The notes: generated by a model not told the origin, from the sequence alone. A stretch of 64,000 bases of DNA from Fervidicoccaceae archaeon (GCA_038734945.1 JAVYOA010000001.1:161647-225646); one strand, 5' to 3'; positions 18,208-25,491 are shown, numbered from the stretch's first letter. Numbers and translations are program-made.

Positions 18208-18591
18208 ATGAAACAAAAGCTAGTGCATATGCTGAGCAAGGAAGCAAGAAGAAGAATACTGGAGGTTCTGGCAAGAGAGAGGGGGAGTGAAGCAGCAGAG
18301 GTTCTCGGAATATCGAGGGCAGCTCTCAGCAAGTTTCTTAATGGAAAGATCCACCCAAGCGATGAAGTTGTTGAGAGAGCGATATCTTCTGCAAATTCTC
18401 TAGAGATGAACAAGATTCTTGTGATAATAGCTGAGGACATAGCAGACTTTGCGAGAGAACTGGCAGATCTCATACGCAACCACGGAGAAGATTTTAAGAG
18501 CCCAGAACTCATCAATGAGGCCCTGCGGGAGCTGGAGAGGGCAGCAGAGGAGTTGAGGGAATCCACACACTCTTCAAGAAAGAGAGGATAA
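18208..18591 (+). CDS. Helix-turn-helix transcriptional regulator
   Basis: The start is taken at ATG 18208, with AAGGGG a few nt before it. The 127-residue product has an N-terminal HTH (AAEVLGISRAALSKFLNGKIHPSDEVVERAI), where SRAALSKFLNGK is the probable recognition helix. A C-terminal helical, acidic region (EDIADFARELADLI, ALRELERAAEELRES) probably dimerises. It begins 62 bp after tRNA-Val and seems monocistronic. Target genes are unknown. Confidence 0.78.
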   Translation: MKQKLVHMLSKEARRRILEVLARERGSEAAEVLGISRAALSKFLNGKIHPSDEVVERAISSANSLEMNKILVIIAEDIADFARELADLIRNHGEDFKSPELINEALRELERAAEELRESTHSSRKRG

Positions 18592-18767
18592 CATTCTCAG
18601 AATCTTGTGCTTTGAAAAACAGCCAGGTAAATAAGCCTTTGGTATTACCGAATTAAACACAAATATCTATATTTTTAAATCTAATTAATCCTTTATCTGG
18701 GGATTATTTCATATATCTGTGTGCCTTCTAAATAGAAACAAACATATCTCTTAGGTGAAAGGCCAAG

Positions 18768-18818
18768 ATGGCAGAGAAGGGAAAGAAGAAGGGAAAGAAG
18801 GAGGAGAAGAAGCAGTAA
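18768..18818 (+). CDS. Candidate lysine-rich micropeptide (16 residues)
   Basis: The complete frame encodes MAEKGKKKGKKEEKKQ. AGGTG (18752-18756) lies 11 nt upstream of the ATG, and a TATA-like stretch (CATATATC, 18710-18717) lies about 50 bp upstream. The rest of the 276-bp gap between the HTH gene and GGGP synthase shows no other gene. A similar micro-ORF occurs at 24067-24114, so chance is less likely. It resembles the basic tails of ribosome-associated proteins, but no known family is recognised. Confidence 0.45.
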   Translation: MAEKGKKKGKKEEKKQ

Positions 18819-18867
18819 TCAGCAAATAGCTTTTGCCACGTTCCACAGTTAGAATTTTTTTTGAGGC

Positions 18868-19599
18868 TTATCTCCTCTTTATAGCCCATACTATTTCTCT
18901 GACTGCATCTAGACTTTTCTCCAGGACGTTTCCTGTTACAATAGCATCTGCTCCAGCCTCAATTACGCTCCTCGCAGCCTCTCCGCTCCTAATTCCTCCT
19001 CCAACAATAAGAAAAGCCTCTCTCAGGCTTTTTCTAACCACCTTGATCATCTCAGGAGGGATGTGCTGCGGACTTCCTGAGCCAGCCTCCAAATATATGT
19101 AGCGCATTCCCAGCATCTCCGCTGCCATAGCATATGCCGCAGCTATGTATGGCTGGTCAAATGGTATCGGCCTAGCCCTTCCAATATATCCAGCAGCCCC
19201 TCCATAGCCTACAATAATATACCCTGTCGGCAGCGGCTCCAATCCATACTTTCTCACCAGAGGAGCTCCCTGAACCTGTGCACCAACAATATGATAAACA
19301 CTTTCACTGTTGAGCAGGCTCATGAAAAGTATAGCATCAGCTTCCTTTATCACATTGTTCACATCTCCAGGAAAGACGATGACAGGCAATCCAGAACTCC
19401 TCAGAGCCCTAGCAACCTCACTTGCTTCCAAGGGATCAACACCAATGCTTCCACCTATCAGAAATGCGTCTGTGCCCAGCCTCTTAAGCTCCTCAGCAAT
19501 TTTTCCTGCTTCCTCAGCTCCGGTTTTGTGCGGATCTATTAATGCAAAGTGAAGAGGCCCCTTCTCCCTTCTCTCTCTCAGATAATCACTTACCCTCAA
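18868..19599 (-). CDS. Geranylgeranylglyceryl phosphate synthase
   Basis: This TIM-barrel enzyme makes the first ether bond of archaeal lipids from sn-glycerol 1-phosphate and geranylgeranyl diphosphate. Family motifs are HFALIDPHK, FLIGGSIGVD, PTGYIIVGYGGAAGYIGRARPIP, YLEAGSGSP, VGGGIRSGEAA and ADAIVTGN. Length 243 is normal. It is the last gene of a minus-strand operon with rpiA, a SWIM-type protein and Elf1, overlapping Elf1 by 14 bp. Confidence 0.95.
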   Translation of the reverse strand: MRVSDYLRERREKGPLHFALIDPHKTGAEEAGKIAEELKRLGTDAFLIGGSIGVDPLEASEVARALRSSGLPVIVFPGDVNNVIKEADAILFMSLLNSESVYHIVGAQVQGAPLVRKYGLEPLPTGYIIVGYGGAAGYIGRARPIPFDQPYIAAAYAMAAEMLGMRYIYLEAGSGSPQHIPPEMIKVVRKSLREAFLIVGGGIRSGEAARSVIEAGADAIVTGNVLEKSLDAVREIVWAIKRR

Positions 19600-19918
19600 C
19601 TTCCTCTTCCCTCCTTCCGTCCAGCTCCCCTATGCAGTTACCAGCAGCTATGGTACTCTCAACGCTCTCTGAAACAGAATCGTAGAGGTCTATCAGTTTT
19701 CCGTAGGCATCCACAGGTTGATATAGCTTGGGAACCTTGAATCGTGCACAGAAGCCACACTCTCCACAAATCGCATCAGCCACGGCAAAATCATCACTTG
19801 GCTTTGCTGTAACGCTTATTCTCAGCGACTGCCTGCTGCAGTGAGGACATACGAATATCTTTGGTATCTTTCTGACTATCCTCTTTGGTTGCGCTCTCTT
19901 CTTCTTCCTTCTTCCCAA
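19586..19918 (-). CDS. elf1: Transcription elongation factor Elf1-like zinc-ribbon protein
   Basis: A basic N-terminus (MGRRKKKRAQPKRIVRK) precedes a zinc ribbon (FVCPHCSR and then CGECGFC), as in archaeal Elf1. I choose TTG 19918 because GAGGAG lies 9 nt upstream and the resulting N-terminus matches the family; ATG 19927 and ATG 19960 are longer alternatives. The C-terminal 60 residues, ending in a run of charged residues, are variable. It should bind RNA polymerase during elongation. Confidence 0.85.
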   Translation of the reverse strand: MGRRKKKRAQPKRIVRKIPKIFVCPHCSRQSLRISVTAKPSDDFAVADAICGECGFCARFKVPKLYQPVDAYGKLIDLYDSVSESVESTIAAGNCIGELDGRREEEVEGK

Positions 19919-19940
19919 GGAAAGCATCTCCTCTCTATCG

Positions 19941-20342
19941 TTATCTTTCCTTAGAGCCATTTGAGATATTTATCAGTTTTCTCAGCTTTTCAGCCCTTCC
20001 AGTTGCAATAACATCTCTAATCATCGATATTAGCTCTATTGAATCGGACGCCTTCATAATGCTGAGATTTCCGGCTGATCGAGACAGGCAATATGAGAGG
20101 ATATGGTAGCAGGCCCTCCTCTTCCCCCTAGCTATCACATTCAAAGAGAAGTCCTTGCAGCTGCAGTAGAATGGAGGAAGAACTGCGTAGTCCTCGTTTT
20201 TTCCCAAGAAAATAGCTATTGTTGGATTCTCCCATACAACAAATATCCTGCCCCTATTAGCAGCAGCCTTCGCTTTCTCTATGCTTCTCTTGCTCAGCCC
20301 ATGAGCGAGCTCACTGCACTCATCTCTTGAGCCTTCTGACAA
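19941..20342 (-). CDS. SWIM-type zinc-finger protein of unknown function
   Basis: The centre contains FYCSCKDFSLNVIARGKRRACYHIL, a CxCx(n)CxH arrangement typical of SWIM zinc fingers, which bind nucleic acid or protein. I start it at TTG 20342 because GGAGGAGG lies just upstream; ATG 20390 would overlap rpiA by 71 bp instead of 23. The C-terminal half is helical (SIELISMIRDVIATGRAEKLRKLI). It sits between rpiA and elf1 in a tight operon. Its role is unknown. Confidence 0.72.
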   Translation of the reverse strand: MSEGSRDECSELAHGLSKRSIEKAKAAANRGRIFVVWENPTIAIFLGKNEDYAVLPPFYCSCKDFSLNVIARGKRRACYHILSYCLSRSAGNLSIMKASDSIELISMIRDVIATGRAEKLRKLINISNGSKER

Positions 20343-21015
20343 CTGCCTCCTCCTCTCCACCGATAACAACTGCATCCGCCATACCAACAAAAAGTCCAGT
20401 AGCTATCACTCCAACAACGCCTCTCAGAGCTCTGTCCAGGTCCTCAATATTTCCTCTCCAGCCGCTTGAATCAACATCAACTATAATGCCGTAGCTATCG
20501 CTCACCACAGGTCCGTACTTTCCAGCAAGAGAATGTCTAATTGAGGCTCTGAGTCCCATTTCTCCTATCTTTTTCATAACATATGCGACAGAGAATGGAC
20601 TTACTTCGACAGGAACGCTCCTTCCTATCAAATTTGTGACCATTTTCCCTTTATCCACTATAACAGCAAAGAAAGCACTCATCGAGGCAAGAATTTTTTC
20701 CCTGAACAGGGCAGCTCCTCCCCCCTTTATCATGTTTCCATCCTCATCCACAGCATCGGCGCCGTCCACATAGAAATCAACACTATCGGTTACAGAAATA
20801 TCCAATACACTGCACCCTCTGCGCCTAAGGGCTATGGCTGTCTCAAAGCTTGAGGAAACGAAGAGCTTCTCCTCAATGTCCTTTTTTCTCAGAAGCGATA
20901 TGAAATGAGCAACTGTGCTCCCAGTCCCAACACCAACAACTCTAGCTCTCTCGAACTCCTCTAGATGAAGAGCAGCTTCAGCAGCCCTCTTCTTTGGAGA
21001 ATCTTTCTCCACCAC
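20320..21015 (-). CDS. rpiA: Ribose-5-phosphate isomerase A
   Basis: It interconverts ribose 5-phosphate and ribulose 5-phosphate. Motifs are VVGVGTGSTVAHFI, the catalytic region DGADAVDEDGNMIKGGGAALFREKI with the active-site Asp and Lys, and a late GLFVGMADAVVIGG. The length of 231 residues is typical. It heads the operon with the SWIM protein, Elf1 and GGGP synthase, and is divergent from eL38, with which it shares a short promoter region. Confidence 0.96.
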   Translation of the reverse strand: MVEKDSPKKRAAEAALHLEEFERARVVGVGTGSTVAHFISLLRKKDIEEKLFVSSSFETAIALRRRGCSVLDISVTDSVDFYVDGADAVDEDGNMIKGGGAALFREKILASMSAFFAVIVDKGKMVTNLIGRSVPVEVSPFSVAYVMKKIGEMGLRASIRHSLAGKYGPVVSDSYGIIVDVDSSGWRGNIEDLDRALRGVVGVIATGLFVGMADAVVIGGEEEAVVRRLKR

Positions 21016-21099
21016 ACCTCACCGGCAAAAAGTTATAATATCCTCTGCCTTATTTCCTTAAGTGCTTTAAGTAAAAAGCTACAGAAGCGGGTGGTTTGT

Positions 21100-21351
21100 T
21101 TGCCGCAGGAGATACTGTTCTCAAGCCTAGAAGAAGCAGAGAAGAAGATAAAGGATCTCTCCATCACACCACAGGAATGCAGGATAAAGGTTGGAAAGAA
21201 GGGCGTCAAGCTCAAGCTAAGGACAAAGAAGATTCTATACACGCTGGTCTTCAGAGCTGAGAACACCGGTTCCTCTAACATTGAGGATATTAAGAAAGCT
21301 GCATCTGAGCTTGCCACGAAGATAGGCTGCTCTTCCATTAAAGAGCTCTGA
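21100..21351 (+). CDS. rpl38e: Ribosomal protein eL38
   Basis: The product is 83 residues, with the eL38 core RIKVGKKGVKLKLRTKKILYTLVF and a C-terminal helical tail. Longer starts in this frame give a non-homologous extension. I choose TTG 21100, preceded by GGTGG about 6 nt upstream, because it gives the family N-terminus MPQEI. eL38 is found in crenarchaea and eukaryotes, which supports the taxonomic call. It converges with the beta-CASP gene, overlapping it by 14 bp. Confidence 0.85.
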   Translation: MPQEILFSSLEEAEKKIKDLSITPQECRIKVGKKGVKLKLRTKKILYTLVFRAENTGSSNIEDIKKAASELATKIGCSSIKEL

Positions 21352-22606
21352 GCTCTATTTCTTCTCCGTTAGCAGGAATTATGGGCTCTATTCCCACAGC
21401 ATCCTTTATATCCTGAGCGAGCGATCTCTGGACGCTCTCCTCTCCATGAACCAGAACAATTCTTTTCAGACCCTTCACGCCCTTCACGACTTCTATAAGA
21501 CCGCTCTTTCCTGCGTGGCTGGAGAAATCCATCCACTCGAGCCTTGCCTTTATGAGAGGACCACCATCCTCGAATGTGCCTCTCTCTAGAAGCTCTCTTC
21601 CAGGAGTTCCCCTTCCCTGATAGCTAACTAGTATGACCGCATTCCTGGGATTGTCATAAATCTTTCTAAGGAAATATCTTGAGGGTCCTCCCTTCAGCAT
21701 TCCAGAGCTTGAAACAATAACCCCCCCTCTCTTCCAAGCGCTTCTCCTGTCCTGCCAGCCCTTCAGAAATATTTGATTCTCTCGGGCCCTTCTCAGGATG
21801 AGGGGATCTCTCAGAAATCCGCTGTTCTCCAGCATTATCTCAGTGGCGCTCTTCACCATACCATCAATATATACTGGAGATATCTCATTTTCCTCGAGAA
21901 TGCTCATTACCTCCTGACCTCTCCCAACACTGAAAACAGGAACAAGGACTGTACCCCCCGATGATAGCACCTCCTTAACAACATCGATGAACCTCTTCTC
22001 AACATCCTTTCTTTTTGGATGATCAGCGTTTCCATATGTGCTCTCAATTATCAACGTATCAGCTTCAACCCCACTCAAATTTGCCCCGGTAACGAGCTTC
22101 GTATCAATTGTGTTGACATCACTTGTATATAGAACGCTTCCCTCCGGAGTTGAAACCTTAACTGCTAAGCTTCCCGGTATGTGTCCACTGTGGAAAAATT
22201 CTAGCTCGAAGTCACCCAACTTCACCCTGTCCCCATGGGATACTTCCTCTAAGCTGGATATCAGCGAGTTGACCTCATTTATTTCAAAATCCAGGTAGTA
22301 GCCGGAGAGCTTTAGAAAGTCCTCCAACATGAGTCTGGAGAGAGCTTTCGTGAGCCTCGTTGAGAAGGCCCTCGGTGCAATTGAAGTATATAGAAGGGGC
22401 GCTGCTCCTATGTGGTCAAGATGGACATGTGTTAAGACCAGCGCGACTAGCTTATTCGGAGGAAAGTGAAGAGGCATCACAGGGTCATCATTCTCATCAA
22501 AGTTAACTCCATAGTCTAGCAGAACCGCCCTTTCTTTGTACTCTACAGCTATTGCTGCCCTTCCAACCTCCCTTCCACTTCCCAGAACTCTTAGCTTCAG
22601 CGCCAT
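21338..22606 (-). CDS. Beta-CASP metallo-beta-lactamase ribonuclease (aCPSF2-like)
   Basis: This 422-residue nuclease has the motif 2 THVHLDHIGA, further His ligands in FFHSGHIPGSL, the motif 4 Asp in LYTSDVNT, and beta-CASP motifs IESTYGNADHP, GRGQEVM, SSSGMLKGGPS and DFSSHAG. It has no KH domains, unlike the aCPSF1 encoded at 40400-42340. Members act as endo- or 5'-3' exoribonucleases in RNA maturation and decay. Confidence 0.93.
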   Translation of the reverse strand: MALKLRVLGSGREVGRAAIAVEYKERAVLLDYGVNFDENDDPVMPLHFPPNKLVALVLTHVHLDHIGAAPLLYTSIAPRAFSTRLTKALSRLMLEDFLKLSGYYLDFEINEVNSLISSLEEVSHGDRVKLGDFELEFFHSGHIPGSLAVKVSTPEGSVLYTSDVNTIDTKLVTGANLSGVEADTLIIESTYGNADHPKRKDVEKRFIDVVKEVLSSGGTVLVPVFSVGRGQEVMSILEENEISPVYIDGMVKSATEIMLENSGFLRDPLILRRARENQIFLKGWQDRRSAWKRGGVIVSSSGMLKGGPSRYFLRKIYDNPRNAVILVSYQGRGTPGRELLERGTFEDGGPLIKARLEWMDFSSHAGKSGLIEVVKGVKGLKRIVLVHGEESVQRSLAQDIKDAVGIEPIIPANGEEIELRAL

Positions 22607-22716
22607 GCTTTCTCCTCTTCCAAAAAGGAACTCTCATGCATCATACTTTTCTTTATTTTTCCCTCTGGACATTAATATTTTTAGATGGAGCTTAACTCAG
22701 AGCTCCGGTGTTTCCC

Positions 22717-23082
22717 ATGTTCAGGATGAATCCAACCGAAATGAAGAGAATGCTCAAGAGAATGGGCATCTCGGCAGATATAGAGGAAATAAACGATGCA
22801 GAGAGAGTCCTAATAGAGAGGACAGGAAGCAAGAACATGATAATCGAAGACCCTGTAATAACTATCCTAAAAATGAAGGGAGAGAGCGTCCTTTACATTT
22901 ATGGAACAATAAAGGAAATATCCAAGGAGGAGAAGCACATCTCCAGGCCTCAAATACCCGAGGAGGACGTTCAGCTGGTAGCGAGTGAGGCAGGAGTGAG
23001 CATGGATGAGGCCAGAAAGGCTCTTGAGGCAACGGGAGGAGACATAGCCCAAGCAATAATGCTGCTGCAGAGCAGAAAATGA
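22717..23082 (+). CDS. nac: Nascent polypeptide-associated complex protein (NAC alpha)
   Basis: The 121-residue protein has an N-terminal NAC domain (MNPTEMKRMLKRMGISADIEEI, VIIEDPVITILKMKG) and a C-terminal UBA domain (EDVQLVASEAGVSMDEARKALEATGGDIAQAIMLL). Archaeal NAC is a homodimer at the ribosome exit tunnel. ATG 22717 is preferred over GTG 22708, which would serve better as part of the CCGGTG ribosome-binding site. Confidence 0.95.
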   Translation: MFRMNPTEMKRMLKRMGISADIEEINDAERVLIERTGSKNMIIEDPVITILKMKGESVLYIYGTIKEISKEEKHISRPQIPEEDVQLVASEAGVSMDEARKALEATGGDIAQAIMLLQSRK

Positions 23083-23085
23083 CCT

Positions 23086-23796
23086 CTAAGTTCTCAGCAG
23101 TTTCCTAAGTCCACCAAGAAGAGACTGGACATCCTGAGCCTGAGAGAGGATGAGTGGAATTCCGTCGCTCTCCGCAAGCCTTATGGCAAGGGGATCCACA
23201 GCTCTTGGTCCATGTATAACAACAGCTCCCGGCTTCAGGAAAGAAACTCTAACGGCCACCATCGGCGACCTCCCAGTGCCGACGTTTGTGAAAACGAGAG
23301 CTCTCTCCGTAGTATATCCCATTATGCTGAGGAATTCATACCCGGTCATACTCTCAATAGCAGCAATACTATCAAGAACGGTATATCCATATAGCTGCTT
23401 ATCCAGCTTATCCTTTCCGTACAGAATTACTCCCTTCACAGCATCCACTACATCCTTAAGCTGGACTTTCTGGGGAAACTCTCTCATATCCAGCAGAGCT
23501 GAAGGCGGAAGCCTATGGCCCCTTGCCAATTCCTTAACGGTCAAGTAGCCTCTTTCCCTATCAATTTCCAGCAGAGTCTTAACAAATTTCTTGACAAATC
23601 CGCTTCCAGGAGTCCTTCTTCCCTTCTCATAGTCGCTCAGAACGCTTGAGGATATACCCATCCTCCTCGAGAGGGTCAGCTGCGTAACTCCAAATAGCTC
23701 CCTCCACTTTCTCATCGACTTCCCGGGCGAATCGCTCCACGCTATATCGCCTGCCATGTCCTTAGCAATTTTTTCTATAATAGCCTCTGAAGCCAA
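23086..23796 (-). CDS. HTH (XRE-type) transcriptional regulator with C-terminal ligand-type domain
   Basis: Residues about 28-75 form an XRE HTH: MRKWRELFGVTQLTLSRRMGISSSVLSDYEKGRR. The remaining 150 residues (ESMTGYEFLSIMGYTTERALVFTNVGTGRSPMVAVRVSFLKPGAVVIHGP) match the archaeal COG1709 type of predicted regulator. It ends 3 bp from the convergent NAC stop. Its target genes are unknown; tRNA-Pro lies 141 bp beyond its start. Confidence 0.82.
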   Translation of the reverse strand: MASEAIIEKIAKDMAGDIAWSDSPGKSMRKWRELFGVTQLTLSRRMGISSSVLSDYEKGRRTPGSGFVKKFVKTLLEIDRERGYLTVKELARGHRLPPSALLDMREFPQKVQLKDVVDAVKGVILYGKDKLDKQLYGYTVLDSIAAIESMTGYEFLSIMGYTTERALVFTNVGTGRSPMVAVRVSFLKPGAVVIHGPRAVDPLAIRLAESDGIPLILSQAQDVQSLLGGLRKLLRT

Positions 23797-23970
23797 TGCA
23801 GGCAGCCTCCGAAGGACAGCTTATCATTGCAAAATGATCTGCTGCCTCATTAAAAATATTTCGACTTTTATCGAAATAAGCAATCAAGCTTCAAAAACAT
23901 TATTAATTTCTTTTCTGTATCACAATAAAAAATGCAGGGGCCCGTAGTCTAGCTTGGTAGGATGCGAGGT

Positions 23971-24000
23971 ACGGCTTCCTCTGTAGAGGAGCCGCTCGAC
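23971..24000 (+). other. tRNA-Pro intron 1 (30 nt, position 32/33)
   Basis: A complete bulge-helix-bulge is visible. The 4-bp central helix is CGAG (23965-23968) with CTCG (23995-23998). The two 3-nt bulges are GTA (23969-23971) and ACT (23999-24001). An intron helix CGGC/GCCG closes the hairpin. Cutting each bulge after its second base gives this intron. Confidence 0.88.
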
Positions 24001-24005
24001 TCGGG

Positions 24006-24020
24006 ACCTTACGGCGAAAG
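24006..24020 (+). other. tRNA-Pro intron 2 (15 nt, canonical position 37/38)
   Basis: After intron 1 is removed, TTCG (23970 joined to 24001-24003) pairs with CGAA (24015-24018). This is flanked by 3-nt bulges GGA and AGT and by the anticodon stem. The central helix is complete only across the first splice junction. Confidence 0.85.
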
Positions 24021-24066
24021 TCCTCGTGGTCCGGGGTTCAAATCCCCGCGGGCCCATTTCTCTGCT

Positions 24067-24114
24067 TTACTCCTTCTTTTCCTCGGACTTCTTCTTCTTT
24101 CCCTTGCATCCCAA
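24067..24114 (-). CDS. Candidate lysine-rich micropeptide (15 residues)
   Basis: Starting at TTG 24114 the frame encodes M-GCKGKKKKSEEKKE. GAGGTG (24123-24128) is 8 nt upstream and a TATA-like box lies at 24148-24158. It shares the GKKK...EEKK pattern with the 16-residue frame at 18768-18818. It occupies most of the spacer between tRNA-Pro and the PUA gene, antisense to both. It is too small to assign, and a chance origin is possible. Confidence 0.4.
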   Translation of the reverse strand: MGCKGKKKKSEEKKE

Positions 24115-24147
24115 GATTTCAACACCTCAAAAATATTTAGTGAAGAA

Positions 24148-24158
24148 CTATTTAAAAG
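24148..24158 (-). promoter_or_regulatory. TATA-like promoter element for the micro-ORF at 24067-24114
   Basis: On the minus strand the sequence reads CTTTTAAATAG. It lies about 20 bp before the GAGGTG site and 34 bp before the TTG start, so a transcript could start just upstream of the ribosome-binding site. Confidence 0.4.
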
Positions 24159-24202
24159 AGGCAATATATAATCATGCTACTTAAAGAAGGGCTGATGCTG
24201 CC

Positions 24203-24700
24203 GTGGGAAGGGAGAATGAGCCTAATTTGCAGGAAATGGCTCAAATATATGGAGTCATCTACTACCAATTCGGGAAAAGGGCAGCAGAGGAGCTCCTCAA
24301 GAGGGAGAAAGAGATCAGCCTGAAAAGGTACTCTAGCGGAATAGTTAGGGAGGTAATTCTTCCTGAGGGTACGATACTCTATCACAATCCCAGCACAGGT
24401 CTCTTCACCCTCAGCTGGAAGGGAGCCCTCCTTCTTTTTCCTCTTACACAGTCTGACAGGAAAAGGATATTTGCCAAGAGAGACATCTTCATTAAATACA
24501 CGAAGAAAGTCCTCCTGGCTCCTGCTGTAATAAGAAGCACGGAGGATATAAGAGCGGGGGATGAGATCTTCATAGTCGATGAAGAAGGGGCTCTCCTAGC
24601 TCTTGGAAAGGCGCTGGCAAGCGCCATTGAAATAAACTCAATGAAAAGAGGAAAGGTGGCTTTGGTGAGGAGGAGCTCAGATGAGCTTCAAGAGAATTAG
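24203..24700 (+). CDS. PUA-domain RNA-binding protein
   Basis: This 165-residue protein ends in a PUA domain: KKVLLAPAVIRSTEDIRAGDEIFIVDEEGALLALGKALASAIEINSMKRGKVALVRR. The N-terminal half (MAQIYGVIYYQFGKRAAEELL, ITLSW-like strands) resembles the C2 domain found before PUA in archaeosine-pathway proteins. The start is GTG 24203. Its last 20 bp overlap the PAC2 gene, so the two are translationally coupled. It probably binds tRNA or rRNA. Confidence 0.8.
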   Translation: MGRENEPNLQEMAQIYGVIYYQFGKRAAEELLKREKEISLKRYSSGIVREVILPEGTILYHNPSTGLFTLSWKGALLLFPLTQSDRKRIFAKRDIFIKYTKKVLLAPAVIRSTEDIRAGDEIFIVDEEGALLALGKALASAIEINSMKRGKVALVRRSSDELQEN

Positions 24701-25403
24701 CATATATCTGTCTGGAAGAAAAGCACTCAGGCAGGGATATAGGGTCATCTCCGGCTTTAAGGGATTCGGAGCAGTTGGCATAATAACTGTCCTCCACATA
24801 GTTAGTAGCCTCAACATGGAGAAGATTGGAGTTGTGGTCACAAAATATCAGCCAGAATATGTCTACAGGGAAGAGGATCTAGTCTATCCCTTTGAGATAT
24901 ATGTGAGCCATCCCCACAGGCTTGTTGCTCTCGTCAACAGGGAGCTTCCGGATGAGAGGGTTAGAGAGGAGTATGTCTATGAGCTAACAAAGCTAATATC
25001 AAGGAAGGGCCTCTCTCCTCTATATCTCATAGGAGGGCTTGATCACAGATTCAGAGAGAGGCCGGAAGAGAGACTTAGATGGCTGAAGAACTCAGCCTAC
25101 AAAGGTCCAGTTCCCAACACACCAATGTTGGATAGGGGATTGCTTGTCATAGGCCCCCTGGCCCTTCAGCTCATGTTCTCCGAGCTCATGGGTATACCAA
25201 CGCTTGCACTGCTTCCCTATGCTTCAGCTGAGACTCCAGATCCCACGGCCGCGGCCGTTGCTGTTGAGGAGCTGAACAAGCTACTTGATATCAATGTACC
25301 TACAGATAAGCTCATAGAGGAGGGCATGAAAATTCAGGAAGAGCTGAGGAGACTCGAGGAGCTCTCCACCCAGAAGCATGGAGGGAGAGAGCCCTATATG
25401 TAA
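24681..25403 (+). CDS. Proteasome assembly chaperone-type (PAC2 family) protein
   Basis: The 240-residue product has the PAC2 fold markers GFKGFGAVGIITVLHIV near residue 26, IGGLDHRF in the middle, and GIPTLALLPYASAETPDPTAAAVAVEELNKLL towards the end. The C-terminus (residues about 210-240) is a charged coiled coil. Archaeal members are thought to aid 20S proteasome assembly, but this is inferred from the eukaryotic relatives. It forms an operon with the PUA gene. Confidence 0.85.
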   Translation: MSFKRISIYLSGRKALRQGYRVISGFKGFGAVGIITVLHIVSSLNMEKIGVVVTKYQPEYVYREEDLVYPFEIYVSHPHRLVALVNRELPDERVREEYVYELTKLISRKGLSPLYLIGGLDHRFRERPEERLRWLKNSAYKGPVPNTPMLDRGLLVIGPLALQLMFSELMGIPTLALLPYASAETPDPTAAAVAVEELNKLLDINVPTDKLIEEGMKIQEELRRLEELSTQKHGGREPYM

Positions 25404-25416
25404 TAGTATAGGACAT

Positions 25417-25491
25417 TGATGAGAGAACCCGGGCCTGGGCTAAAAGCCTTTAGAGCGGTACAAGCCGCAATGAAGAGAGGCCTGCGGCTGA
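25417..25491 (+). ncRNA. Candidate C/D-box-like small RNA
   Basis: A G+C-rich island stands out in an A+T-rich spacer between two genes. It has a C-like box TGATGA (25417-25422), 12 nt, then CTGG as a weak D' box. A weak C' (ATGAAG, 25470-25475) follows, then 12 nt and a perfect D box CTGA (25488-25491). Both guide intervals being 12 nt fits archaeal C/D guides. Against it, the D'-C' spacer is long (about 30 nt, with a GCGG/CCGC hairpin) and C' is poor. Confidence 0.33.

Larger units (their letters stand above)
23938..24056 (+). tRNA. tRNA-Pro (anticodon CGG) with two introns
   Basis: Acceptor strands GGGCCCG (23938-23944) and CGGGCCC (24049-24055) pair perfectly. The anticodon stem is CGAGG (23965-23969) with CCTCG (24022-24026), and the T arm is CGGGG-TTCAAAT-CCCCG. 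The intervening 52 nt are too long for a 7-nt loop. Removing 23971-24000 and 24006-24020 leaves the loop TTCGGGT, with T33, anticodon CGG and G37, as expected for proline. The mature tRNA is 74 nt from exons 23938-23970, 24001-24005 and 24021-24056. CCA is not encoded. Confidence 0.9.

Noticed and set aside
20965..21099. An N-terminal extension of eL38 from 20965.
   Set aside because: It is antisense to the start of rpiA and the resulting residues do not match eL38. TTG 21100 with GGTGG upstream fits the family.
23938..24056. Reading the second tRNA as Ser(CGA) or Val(UAC) with a single intron.
   Set aside because: Ser would need a long variable arm, but only 5 nt are present. Val would put G at position 37 and leave no valid bulge-helix-bulge. 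The two-intron Pro(CGG) model satisfies every pairing.
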